A stretch of 33,625 nt of DNA from JBBQSU01 sp038234815. Lineage in GTDB: Bacteria > Planctomycetota > Phycisphaerae > Tepidisphaerales > Tepidisphaeraceae. The stretch is taken from assembly GCA_038234815.1 (NCBI GenBank), contig JBBQSU010000019.1, positions 1 to 33,625 on the forward strand, given 5' to 3'. The position numbers and the translations under genes are program-made. The notes under the pieces were generated by a model. That model saw only the letters and a list, made by a program, of their open reading frames with translations, was not told where the DNA came from and made no database searches. This document shows, one piece after another, positions 1 to 7,885 of this stretch. How positions within the stretch are numbered: the stretch's first letter is position 1; every line of letters begins with the position of its first letter.

Positions 1-302
1 AACATGCCCGGCACCGTCACATAGGCCAGCCACCACATATTGGCCAGGAAAAACAGGAATCCGCCCAGCCAGCACCAGAAAAATACCCCCCGCTGGGATT
101 TCGCCCGATTCACCACGATCAACCACGGCACCAAGCCCACCCAAGCCAATGGAAACATATAGATGGGCGCAAAAGCCAGACTAAGCAACACGATGCTGAT
201 GGCAAGCAACGCCAGTTTGCCAAACCAGCGGTCAATCCAGAGCGGCGAGGGATCGATTCCTTCACCGGCGCGCCTGAATTGGGTGTTGTGATGACTTACC
301 AT
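1..302 (-). CDS. lnt: Apolipoprotein N-acyltransferase, N-terminal part (cut by window edge)
   Basis: Reading the minus strand from an ATG at 302 gives an uninterrupted frame of 100 codons that leaves the window. After about 20 polar residues come two strongly hydrophobic segments, the first containing LAFAPIYMFPLAWVGLVPWL and the second FFWCWLGGFLFFLANMWWLA. The pattern of a small FAP motif, a PLAWVGLVPWL stretch and a helix ending NMWWLAY is characteristic of the N-terminus of Lnt. Lnt is the inner-membrane enzyme that adds the third acyl chain to the N-terminal cysteine of lipoproteins. The catalytic nitrilase domain lies outside the window, so function rests on the membrane part only. No clear Shine-Dalgarno sequence precedes the ATG. 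An undescribed polytopic membrane protein is the alternative, but the match to the family is good. Confidence 0.8.
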   Translation of the reverse strand, partial: MVSHHNTQFRRAGEGIDPSPLWIDRWFGKLALLAISIVLLSLAFAPIYMFPLAWVGLVPWLIVVNRAKSQRGVFFWCWLGGFLFFLANMWWLAYVTVPGM

Positions 303-538
303 TGGCCAGTTAACTTAGCCGTTTCCAGACGATTGGGAAGTTTGCCCCGCGGCCAACGCACCATCAAGAGCAAAAAAGGCCGAGATGAGGAAAGCCAAAG
401 CCGACCGGCCCTTTACGCAAAACTAACCTCGGCATCCACTGGGCAGTAATTGCGCAGGATTATCGCGTCCGGCGGATCGGTGGATTAATACATCACCGCC
501 GCGCTGGACCTCGGGATGGGCACGGCCCTGCCCGGCGA

Positions 539-2881
539 TTACTTCAGCAGGAAAGTCTTAATCTCGAACCCGCCGAGGCGCACCCCTAGCGATCCTTCGA
601 CCCGCACGAAACTTTCTACCGGGCGGCCCGTGCCGTCACAGGTCGCGACCTGGGAAAAACGCTTGGGGATGGCGATGGTGCCGGCTGCGGGCTTGCCGGT
701 GCCTTCAAATAGGCGGAGCAAGATACCCGGCGCGTGATCGCGAAGGGTCCCCAGCCGGATCGATTCGGGAAATTGCCATTGATCCGACTCGGACTCTTGG
801 GGCAGGTTGCAAGCGACGGGAGGAAAATTGAACTCCTGCCCCTGGCGAACGACGAGCGATTCATCAGCCGGATGCGGCAGGATCGCGTACCGGAAAGTGG
901 TCTGCTCGCTGTCGGCAAAACTCCGCCGGCTTTCGGTTTTGTATTCCATCGCTACCGAGCGAAAGAGCGTAAGCATCAGAATCCCATCACAGGCGTTGGA
1001 TGCGGGCGTGCCAGCGTTTAGCAGGGCCAGGCCCACCTGTTCATCGTCCAGACCGGCCCAGTTCAGCGCGACGTGTTCGCCCGGCGGGCGCGTTTGCACT
1101 CCGAAAGGAATCTCATGACGAATCCGGCCGGCCGGAAGTGTGCTCGGAAATCCCACGCGCACGCGGTAATGCTGCCCCGTCGTTTGCAAGCCCGTTTCAT
1201 ATTCAATCCTTGGGGTAGCGGTGGACAGGTGAATGGTGGTTTCAAAGGCCACTTTCAACTGCCAGAACGCCACCTTCCCTCGCTGGCGAACGATCAGTTC
1301 ATTGCTCGGCGACGGCAGGATCGTGCATTCTTCGACCACGGCGCGGAAGGTCGCCCGATTGACGATTTCATTCGGCACCGAGCGGTCCCAGGGATCGGGC
1401 GTGTTCTGCGTGAGGGCCGATTCCAAGCTTCCGCCACTGAGCGGGCCTTCCCAGTTGAGCCACGAATCGCCGTTATCGACCTGCAAACCCAGTCCGCCAA
1501 AGGCATCGGCACCGGCGCGCACGAGTTGCCGGCCGGTTTTCGTTTCGGTCAGACTGGTGAGATATCCCTTGGCCGACAGTTCCGCTTGATAAAACGGCGT
1601 GTTGAAGCGATGCGGCAGTGAGCCCGCGGCCACCGGGGCCGCATCGGGCACTGCCGGTGCCGGCGGATTGTCTACAAGTCGGCCGAAGCCCAGTGCCGGC
1701 AGTTCAATTCGCGCCGCCCGCGCGCCTTCGATCACACTGGCGGTTCGCGCCCAGGGCAACGGATTGAAATAGCCGGATTCGGTCCCGTCGCTCAGTCCAA
1801 TCAGCAATTGGTCGATCGCGCCCGCAGCAGCGTCAAATTCCCGGTAACAATCTTGCAGCGCCTCATCGGTAATCGTCCCGCAGATAATGTCATGAAACTG
1901 CTGCTTCAAAATCAGCTTCCAGATCGCGTCGCGTGTCTCAACGGGAATGGGGCGGTTCAGCACGACGGCAAGTCGTTCCATGGACAACATGCGGTTGGTG
2001 AGCGCGCGATTCAGTTGCTTGATGCGGATGTTGGTGGTGAAAGTGCCCTGAAAGGCGCTGTTAAACTCACCTTCAAACACAGGCTTGCTGGGCCAGTCGA
2101 TCCGATCCAGCAATCGGCTGGGTGTGGAAAATACCAGTTGCCCAAGCTCGGCGGTGGCATTTAATCGCTTCACCACGTCCGGCCCGGTGCCCTGCGGATA
2201 AACCATGTCCCCGCCGTTGCAGACCAGCAGTTCATCCACCGGGCCGTATTGCCCGAGTTCGGCAGTGAGCGCGCGGATTTCCGGCACCCCGCAGCCCGTG
2301 AGATTCAGTTCCAGAATGTTGTGAATATCCCCGCCGGCCGGAAAACGGAGATTGCTATACCCCCGTGCCAGCCAATGGGCGGGCATCGTCGTGCCGTCCA
2401 ACCCGCGCCAGACAAAATCATTCTTCATCACGTCCCGGCGCATGCACCGCCAGAAGACGTAATACTCGTATCCGCACGCGCGGAGAATTTGTGGAAGCTG
2501 CGCGTGGTGCCCCCAACAATCGGCGATCCAGCAGACCTTGGGGTCGATCTCCAAATGTTCCTTCAGCCACTGCTTACCCAACTGCACTTGCAGGAACATC
2601 GACTCGCCGTCGCAGTGGTTCATGTCGGGCATCACCCACATGCCCGGGGCCACTTCCAGCCGCCCCTGCCCAGCGAATCGCTTCAGCAAATCGCGCTTCA
2701 TCGGAAACCGCTGCCAGTATTCATCCAGCAGGATGACCTGTTCCAACAGATAGGTGTAATCGGGATGCTTTTCCAGAAGAAACAGCGCCTGATCGATATT
2801 GGCGAAGCATTGCGGCAGGTACTGCTCATACGTCTTGAGATACGCGACATCGTAATGAAAGCTGGGGATAACGTGGATCAT
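539..2881 (-). CDS. GH38 alpha-mannosidase-like glycoside hydrolase
   Basis: Glycoside hydrolase family 38 enzymes remove alpha-linked mannose with a zinc ion and an aspartate nucleophile. The protein opens with the zinc-site motif HYD (residues 9-11), carries the nucleophile region WIADCWGHHAQLPQIL (Asp about 121) and later QQFHDIICGT, which supplies another zinc ligand. A long beta-rich C-terminal half completes the usual family layout. About 780 residues is normal for bacterial members. The frame extends 32 codons further upstream, but those residues are unlike the family and I start at the methionine of MIHVIPSFHYD. There is no signal peptide at this start, which suggests a cytoplasmic enzyme acting on imported mannosides. 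It is divergent from hldD, with about 130 bases between the starts. The exact substrate linkage cannot be told from sequence. Confidence 0.85.
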   Translation of the reverse strand: MIHVIPSFHYDVAYLKTYEQYLPQCFANIDQALFLLEKHPDYTYLLEQVILLDEYWQRFPMKRDLLKRFAGQGRLEVAPGMWVMPDMNHCDGESMFLQVQLGKQWLKEHLEIDPKVCWIADCWGHHAQLPQILRACGYEYYVFWRCMRRDVMKNDFVWRGLDGTTMPAHWLARGYSNLRFPAGGDIHNILELNLTGCGVPEIRALTAELGQYGPVDELLVCNGGDMVYPQGTGPDVVKRLNATAELGQLVFSTPSRLLDRIDWPSKPVFEGEFNSAFQGTFTTNIRIKQLNRALTNRMLSMERLAVVLNRPIPVETRDAIWKLILKQQFHDIICGTITDEALQDCYREFDAAAGAIDQLLIGLSDGTESGYFNPLPWARTASVIEGARAARIELPALGFGRLVDNPPAPAVPDAAPVAAGSLPHRFNTPFYQAELSAKGYLTSLTETKTGRQLVRAGADAFGGLGLQVDNGDSWLNWEGPLSGGSLESALTQNTPDPWDRSVPNEIVNRATFRAVVEECTILPSPSNELIVRQRGKVAFWQLKVAFETTIHLSTATPRIEYETGLQTTGQHYRVRVGFPSTLPAGRIRHEIPFGVQTRPPGEHVALNWAGLDDEQVGLALLNAGTPASNACDGILMLTLFRSVAMEYKTESRRSFADSEQTTFRYAILPHPADESLVVRQGQEFNFPPVACNLPQESESDQWQFPESIRLGTLRDHAPGILLRLFEGTGKPAAGTIAIPKRFSQVATCDGTGRPVESFVRVEGSLGVRLGGFEIKTFLLK

Positions 2882-3011
2882 GTGAATGGTGGCTAAAATG
2901 ACAAACTCTTTTGCTCGATAGCAGGCAATAACGCGCCTGGTGGCTTTCAGGTTATCATGCCAAGCCAACTTGCCCAAGCGATTGGGGGGGCCGATCAGGA
3001 GTCAGGAACCG

Positions 3012-3983
3012 ATGCGTAAGACAACAATTGTTACTGGGGCCGCGGGGTTTATCGGCCGAAACGTCGTCGCGGAGCTAAACGCGCGGGGGAATAATCAGTT
3101 GCTGCTGGTGGACCTGCTGGGCCATGATGAGAAGTGGAAGAATCTGCTGGGATTGCGGTTCGAGGACCTGATCGCTCCGGCTGAACTTCTCGATCGAACC
3201 CGGCGGGGGGATCTCCCGGCGATCGACGCGATCATCCATTTGGGCGCATGTAGCGCCACGACCGAACGCGACGCCGACTATTTGCTCAACAACAACTATC
3301 ACTACACCCGTTCGGTCTGCCAATACTGCCTGGACAATCACATCCGCTTCGTCTACGCCTCCAGTGCCGCCACCTACGGCGACGGCAGCCAAGGCTATAG
3401 CGATGACGACCAGATCACCCCAACCCTGCGCCCGCTCAATATGTATGGCTATTCCAAGCAAATGTTTGACCTGTGGGCTTTGCAGAACCGCCTGTTCGAC
3501 CGGATTGTCGGGCTGAAGTATTTCAACGTCTTCGGGCCGTTTGAAGACCATAAAGGCGACATGCGCTCGGTCGTCCACAAGTCTTTTCAGCAGATCGCCA
3601 GCGGTCAGGACGTGACGCTGTTCAAGTCCTGCAAGCCTGGCTTTGCCGATGGCGAGCAGAAGCGCGATTTTGTGTTCGTGAGGGACGCGGTGGACGTCAC
3701 CCTTCACTTTGCCGAAAGAACGGACAGGGGCGGGCTATTAAATTGCGGCACGGGTCAAGCCCGCACATGGCTCGATCTGGTTAAAGCCGTGTATGCGGCG
3801 CTGGGCAAACCGCCAAGCATCCGCTTCATCGACATGCCCGAGACCCTGCGCGAAAAATACCAGTATTTCACAGAGGCCGACACAGAAAAACTCCGCGCCG
3901 CGGGTTATGACAAGCCTTTCACCCCGCTGGAAGTAGCCGTAAAGAGCTATGTGACGACACACCTGGCAAAGGGGTTGGTGTGA
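3012..3983 (+). CDS. hldD: ADP-L-glycero-D-manno-heptose 6-epimerase
   Basis: HldD converts ADP-D-glycero-D-manno-heptose into the L,D form used to build the lipopolysaccharide inner core. It is an extended short-chain dehydrogenase. The NADP-binding GAAGFIG motif lies at residues 9-15, and SSAATYGDG and the catalytic YSK (in MYGYSKQMFD) follow in the expected order. The segments KYFNVFGPFEDHKGDMRSV and QKRDFVFVRDAVDV are typical of the heptose epimerase rather than of GalE. At 323 residues it matches the family. The start at MRKTTIVTG is chosen because AGGAG lies at a proper distance upstream; the open frame extends 24 codons further without family resemblance. It implies the organism makes heptose-containing LPS, in line with the lpx genes at 27-30 kb. 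Confidence 0.93.
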   Translation: MRKTTIVTGAAGFIGRNVVAELNARGNNQLLLVDLLGHDEKWKNLLGLRFEDLIAPAELLDRTRRGDLPAIDAIIHLGACSATTERDADYLLNNNYHYTRSVCQYCLDNHIRFVYASSAATYGDGSQGYSDDDQITPTLRPLNMYGYSKQMFDLWALQNRLFDRIVGLKYFNVFGPFEDHKGDMRSVVHKSFQQIASGQDVTLFKSCKPGFADGEQKRDFVFVRDAVDVTLHFAERTDRGGLLNCGTGQARTWLDLVKAVYAALGKPPSIRFIDMPETLREKYQYFTEADTEKLRAAGYDKPFTPLEVAVKSYVTTHLAKGLV

Positions 3984-3994
3984 TACGGCCGGTG

Positions 3995-4510
3995 ATGAAG
4001 TCCTGGCGATACCTGCTGCTCTTTGCGACGATCGCGCTCGCCCAGTGTTCGGTTAGCAGGACCAGCACAATTGGTTATACGACAGTCAAGCGTCCGAGCA
4101 ACTTCCACGTCGTGGAAACCACAACCCAAATTAAACTTGGGGGCGGCGCGATCGGACTCGGGGAAGTTGTCGATTCTCGAGATATTCCGTCATTGGAAGA
4201 TTTTCCCCCGTTCGACATGGCAATGATTGATGTGCCGGTGAGCCGTCTGCACGCCGAGTCGTTTCTTGGCTCAGACTATGGATTGAGCATCGGAGAGAAG
4301 TTTCTCCCCGGCGTTTTCCGACATCAATACAACAGCCCCAGCCTATTCGGTGCCGCCAGGACCCGGTCAATCAGCACGACCACAATCAGCTTCCCCGTCT
4401 GGCTTCTCATCCTCGTCGCGTCAACGCCCCTGTTTTTCAACATAATACGTGACTTCCTTACCCGGCGAGAAAAGCGGAATATCGGCTTCGCCATCATCCC
4501 GCGGGCGTGA
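3995..4510 (+). CDS. Small protein with N-terminal signal/anchor and C-terminal membrane helix
   Basis: Not assigned to a named family. From the ATG the protein has 171 residues: a hydrophobic N-terminal segment (LLLFATIALAQC), a polar middle region, and one membrane helix near the C-terminus (FPVWLLILVASTPLFF) followed by a basic tail. That architecture, especially an -SFPxWLL- helix followed by an Arg-rich tail, resembles a large group of planctomycete proteins that normally end in a CxxCGYDLR zinc-ribbon-like tail. That tail is absent here, so this may be a shortened member. A GTG 15 bases upstream (3980) overlaps the hldD stop codon as GTGTGA and could be the real start, implying translational coupling to hldD. 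The cysteine after LAQ is a poor lipobox. Confidence 0.55.
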   Translation: MKSWRYLLLFATIALAQCSVSRTSTIGYTTVKRPSNFHVVETTTQIKLGGGAIGLGEVVDSRDIPSLEDFPPFDMAMIDVPVSRLHAESFLGSDYGLSIGEKFLPGVFRHQYNSPSLFGAARTRSISTTTISFPVWLLILVASTPLFFNIIRDFLTRREKRNIGFAIIPRA

Positions 4511-4830
4511 TTCGGCCGGTTCGAAGGCATTGTCTACCCACAAAATCCCGATTTTCTTGGCACCATCACCAATGGAATTCACGCCCAATGGCCGATATTC
4601 CCGGGGAGATGGTTCGCAAGTCGGGCCTAGCGTGGGTGTTTGCCCGCGGGTTTGGCCCTTGGACTGGCGAGAATCGTCCCCGGCCGGGTGTGTTATCGGG
4701 CCGTGGGGTGAATTGTGGAAAACTTGAAACGCAATCGAGCAATGATTACGATCTATCCCCTTGATCGGGATTGCGAAGTAGAATTCGCCGCCATCGCCCG
4801 GCCTTTTTTTCAAACAACGAGGAGCCAGCC
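4511..4830. other. Intergenic region of about 320 bases with a probable promoter
   Basis: No convincing gene is seen. Short open frames here are poorly supported and lack ribosome binding sites. The only interpretable signal is the promoter described separately near the right end. A run of seven T residues (4804-4810) sits in the leader just before the Shine-Dalgarno sequence of the next gene. Confidence 0.5.
4724..4752 (+). promoter_or_regulatory. Sigma-70-type promoter for the coiled-coil protein operon
   Basis: TTGAAA (5 of 6 matches to -35) and TACGAT (4 of 6 matches to -10) are separated by 17 bases. A transcript from here would have a leader of about 70 bases before the TTG start of the coiled-coil protein. 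This is pattern recognition only. Confidence 0.4.
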
Positions 4831-5697
4831 TTGAGTCCCCTCACGAAGATTTTTGTTGCGTTGCACGTGATCCTGTCGGTGATGCTGACGGCCGGTCTGG
4901 TCGTTTTCGTCAACCGGATGGAGAATTTTCAACAGACCAATGCGTCGCTGAAGGCAATGAACACGGTCCAGACGGCTCGGGCCGAGACCGCCGATGCCAA
5001 TGCTGCCGCAGTTCGGGCCTCGGCCGAGCGCGATCGCAACGCCGCCATGGCCACGATCGAGACCATCCGCGGGACCGTGAACGCCCTCCAGGGGCAGATC
5101 AGTGACCGCGACGTGCGCCTGGCCGAGAACGCCTCGACACTCGCCCAGCTTGCCAGCGCCTCGACAAAGACTGCCCAGGCCCTGGCCGCGAGTGAAGACC
5201 AGAAGGCCAAGCAAGGCGAACAGATCGTGGCGCTGCGTTCCACTGTCGATGATCTGACCAAGAAGAACAGCGAACAGAGCGTGGCCATCAGCGATCTGAC
5301 CAACAAGCTGGAAGTTTCCGGCCGCGAACTCAAATTCTCCAACGAACAATTGGTTGAATCCAAAGAACAAGGCGACCGGCTGAGCAAGCAGCTTCGGGAA
5401 CTGGGCGTGACCGCCGAGAACGCCCCGGCGATCGGCACGCGGGCCAGCGCCCCTCCCATCAACGCGGTGGTTCGCGGAGTCAAGCAGATCGAAGGCGTGA
5501 CCTACGCGACGATTTCGGTCGGTTCGGCCGAGAACGTGATCAAGGGCATGGTTTTCAATGTGATCGACCGGAGCAAGGGTGAATTTCTGGGCGTGATGAC
5601 GATCGACCAGGTGGATTCGCACGAAGCCACCGGCCGGCTGGACGGCCCGAAGATTGCCCAGGTGCAGGTGGGTGCCGAGGCCAAGACGCAACTGTAA
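4831..5697 (+). CDS. Membrane-anchored coiled-coil protein with C-terminal beta domain
   Basis: The protein has one N-terminal membrane helix (IFVALHVILSVMLTAGLVVF). A long Ala/Gln/Glu-rich coiled coil follows (about residues 35-190, with heptad patterns), then a C-terminal globular segment of about 85 residues. That segment alternates hydrophobic and polar residues (VTYATISVGSAENVIKGMVF) in a pattern resembling small beta-barrel domains found at the ends of envelope proteins. I place the start at a TTG because CGAGGAG lies 6 bases before it; the frame runs 20 codons further upstream without a ribosome site. The likely role is structural, spanning from the inner membrane into the periplasm, but no function is established. 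It is followed by a 51-residue membrane protein and a GNAT gene on the same strand. Confidence 0.7.
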   Translation: MSPLTKIFVALHVILSVMLTAGLVVFVNRMENFQQTNASLKAMNTVQTARAETADANAAAVRASAERDRNAAMATIETIRGTVNALQGQISDRDVRLAENASTLAQLASASTKTAQALAASEDQKAKQGEQIVALRSTVDDLTKKNSEQSVAISDLTNKLEVSGRELKFSNEQLVESKEQGDRLSKQLRELGVTAENAPAIGTRASAPPINAVVRGVKQIEGVTYATISVGSAENVIKGMVFNVIDRSKGEFLGVMTIDQVDSHEATGRLDGPKIAQVQVGAEAKTQL

Positions 5698-5793
5698 GAG
5701 CAACCTTGGCGGAATAAAACGCCCGGTGAAGTTGAAGCATTAACGACCGGTGAGGGCTGGCGAAAAGCCACCTGAAACTAACGGAGCATACCA

Positions 5794-5949
5794 ATGAGTC
5801 GAGCCGCCAGCGGAGATGTGATCTTCGTCTCTCCCAAAAGCAATGTGTACACGGTGCTGACGATCGTCGCGGCCCTGGTGGAAGTCATCGGGCTGGTCGT
5901 GCTCTTCATGCAGGCCTCCAAGCTGCTTCCCCCGCCGGGCCTGATGTAA
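5794..5949 (+). CDS. 51-residue single-span membrane protein
   Basis: The frame runs from ATG to TAA for 51 codons and is preceded by a GGAG ribosome site. The product begins MSRAASGDVIFVSPKSN, then has one membrane helix (YTVLTIVAALVEVIGLVVLF) and a short tail ending PPPGLM. It lies about 100 bases after the coiled-coil membrane protein, and its stop codon is one base from the TTG start of the next gene, so the three probably form an operon. The regular codon use, ribosome site and clear helix make it a credible gene despite its size. I do not recognise a named family; it may be an accessory subunit of the coiled-coil protein. Confidence 0.65.
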   Translation: MSRAASGDVIFVSPKSNVYTVLTIVAALVEVIGLVVLFMQASKLLPPPGLM

Positions 5950-5950
5950 T

Positions 5951-6568
5951 TTGGCTCGCTGGGGCATCGCCCCGCACACTCCCTTTGAGGTGGCTCCTCC
6001 ATTCCAATTTCTCGACACCCCTCGGCTGATCGACGCCGAGCTGGAACTCATTCAGCCTTCCATCACCTGGATCGACCCTTATCTAGCGTCCTGCCGGCAT
6101 CGCCTTACCCGCAAATTCGCGCCCTCCATGGCCAAAGAATCACGCGGACACCTGCTAGACGTGCTTGAATACGCCCCGCTCGGCCGGTTTATCGGCCAGG
6201 TTCCCGGGTATCATTTCTGGATGCGGATCGCCAACGCCCCAGCCGCCGAGCGAATCGCCGGCAGTGTCACCTTGCGCATCGGCAACTCCGCCGATCTCGA
6301 ACAACTCGTCGGCCACATCGGGTATCAGGTTTTCCCGGCCTCACGCGGTCATCATTATGCCGAGCGCGCCAGCCGGCTGGTCCTGCCATTGGCCAAAGCT
6401 CACGGCATGGACCAACTCTGGATCACCTGCAATCCCGACAACATCGCCAGCCGCCGTACCTGCCAGCGCCTCGGCGCCGAGATGATCGAGATCATCCCCG
6501 TCCCCCCGGAGCACGAGCTCTTCACCCGCGGGGATAAGGAGAAGTGCCGGTATAGGTTGAGGGTCTAG
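5951..6568 (+). CDS. GNAT-family N-acetyltransferase
   Basis: The C-terminal half has the GNAT fold signature. A beta strand (GHIGYQVFP) is followed by the acetyl-CoA loop SRGHHYAERASRLVLPLA, then a strand with ITCNPDNIASRRTCQRLGAE, the usual asparagine-pyrophosphate region. Such enzymes transfer an acetyl group from acetyl-CoA to an amine; the substrate is unknown. The TTG start one base after the preceding stop codon suggests translational coupling, but an internal ATG (MAKESRGH, near 6129) could give a shorter protein still containing the whole motif region. It is the last gene before the repeat region at 6.58 kb. Confidence 0.75.
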   Translation: MARWGIAPHTPFEVAPPFQFLDTPRLIDAELELIQPSITWIDPYLASCRHRLTRKFAPSMAKESRGHLLDVLEYAPLGRFIGQVPGYHFWMRIANAPAAERIAGSVTLRIGNSADLEQLVGHIGYQVFPASRGHHYAERASRLVLPLAKAHGMDQLWITCNPDNIASRRTCQRLGAEMIEIIPVPPEHELFTRGDKEKCRYRLRV

Positions 6569-6578
6569 GGGGATTAAA

Positions 6579-6730
6579 TGGCCAATGGACAAGGGACAAT
6601 GGCCAATCAAGGGCCAAACCCCAAATGCCCATGTTTCCGCACTCGTTCGCAACTGATAAGTGATTGGCCACTGACCCTTCGCCGTTGGCCCTTGGACATT
6701 GATTGGCCATTGGCCCTTGGCCATTGATTG
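6579..6730. repeat. Inverted repeat, gene-less copy of the repeat flanking the four-helix-bundle gene
   Basis: A left arm (6579-6613), with two TGGCCAAT-type units, and a right arm (6692-6730), with ATTGATTGGCCATTGGCCC, are inverted relative to each other and lie about 80 bases apart. The left arm matches 24498-24532 at 29 of 35 positions. The first 27 bases of the right arm match 25005-25031 at 26 of 27. The same two arms in the same order therefore occur at both places, but only the second encloses a gene. The element begins directly behind the stop codon of the GNAT gene. All comparisons are by eye. Confidence 0.75.
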
Positions 6731-6809
6731 ACCCTCGGCCCTTTGCCATCGACTTGCCATCCCCCCTCTCCGTCTGGCCATTCCTTCCCCGGTCTGTAAC
6801 ATTCCCAAC

Positions 6810-7847
6810 ATGGAATCCTACAAACCAAACACTTCCCGTTACGACCGCGCTCCCGGATGGTTCCGTCGCTGCGGTCGGTCGGGATTGCTACTGCCTTTGA
6901 TTTCCCTGGGTTGCTGGCACAATTTTGGTGCCCCCGGCACTGACACCAGCCGGCACGGCTCGGAATCGTCGATGCACGAGAACGCCCGGCAGATGCTTTT
7001 CACTGCCTTCGATCTCGGCATCACTCATTTCGACCTGGCCAACAACTATGGTCCCCCGCCGGGTTCGGCCGAGGAGCGCGTCGGACAGATTCTAAAAAAC
7101 GATTTGCACGCGCACCGCGACGAATTGATTATTTCCACCAAGGCTGGCTATCGGATGTGGCCGGGTCCTTATGGTGAGTGGGGTAGCCGCAAATACCTGC
7201 TGGCCAGCCTCGATCAATCGCTTAAGCGCATGCAGTTGGATTATGTGGACATTTTCTATTCCCACAGACCCGACACGAACACCCCGCTGGATGAAACGCT
7301 GGGCGCGCTCGATTCTGCCGTCAAGCAGGGCAAAGCGATCTACACGGGCATCAGCAGTTATGACGCGCCGCTCAGCGATCGCACCTTCGACGTCTGCGCG
7401 CTCAATGGCCTGGTCAAGCCGGTGATTCATCAGCCCAGCTATTCCATGCTCAACCGATGGATCGAGAAGGGCTTGCTGGATGTCGCTGAAAAGCGCGGGT
7501 TCGGGCTGATTCCCTTCTGCCCGCTGGATCAGGGTTTGCTGACTAATAAATACCTCAAGGAGATTCCGAAGGAATCGCGCGCCGCCCACGAGGCCGGGTT
7601 TTTGAAAGCCGAGCGCATCACGCCGGCGCTTCAACAGAAGTTGCGATCTCTGAACGACCTGGCCCAGGAATGGGGCGGGACACTGGCGCAACTGGCCCTG
7701 AAATGGGTGCTGCGCGACCCCAGGGTGACGACCGCGCTCATCGGTGCCAGCCGGCCCGAGCAGATCACCGAGTGCGCCGCCGCCGTCGGCAAGCCCGCAC
7801 TAAGTGACGATCTGCTTCAGCGGATTGAAACCGTGCTGGCCATATAA
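6810..7847 (+). CDS. Aldo/keto reductase, YghZ/L-glyceraldehyde 3-phosphate reductase type
   Basis: An NADPH-dependent aldehyde reductase of the AKR superfamily with all four catalytic residues visible: Asp75 and Tyr80 in FDLANNYG, Lys111 in STKAGY and His152 in YSHRPD. The GYRMWPGPYGEWGSRKYL insertion and the NRWIEKGLLD segment resemble E. coli YghZ, which reduces L-glyceraldehyde 3-phosphate. At 345 residues it is almost the same length. The cofactor-binding end (TALIGASRPEQITE) is complete. The start ATG has no clear Shine-Dalgarno sequence, and its leader is the repeat region. It converges with the GH13 gene, leaving under 40 bases between stops. Confidence 0.88.
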   Translation: MESYKPNTSRYDRAPGWFRRCGRSGLLLPLISLGCWHNFGAPGTDTSRHGSESSMHENARQMLFTAFDLGITHFDLANNYGPPPGSAEERVGQILKNDLHAHRDELIISTKAGYRMWPGPYGEWGSRKYLLASLDQSLKRMQLDYVDIFYSHRPDTNTPLDETLGALDSAVKQGKAIYTGISSYDAPLSDRTFDVCALNGLVKPVIHQPSYSMLNRWIEKGLLDVAEKRGFGLIPFCPLDQGLLTNKYLKEIPKESRAAHEAGFLKAERITPALQQKLRSLNDLAQEWGGTLAQLALKWVLRDPRVTTALIGASRPEQITECAAAVGKPALSDDLLQRIETVLAI

Positions 7848-7885
7848 TAATCAGCACGATCCGCGCGGTATCTGGCAAGCCCGAT

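Noticed and set aside
4803..4810. Intrinsic terminator at the poly-T run before the coiled-coil gene
   Set aside because: No stable stem directly precedes the T run, and the run lies inside the leader of the next gene.
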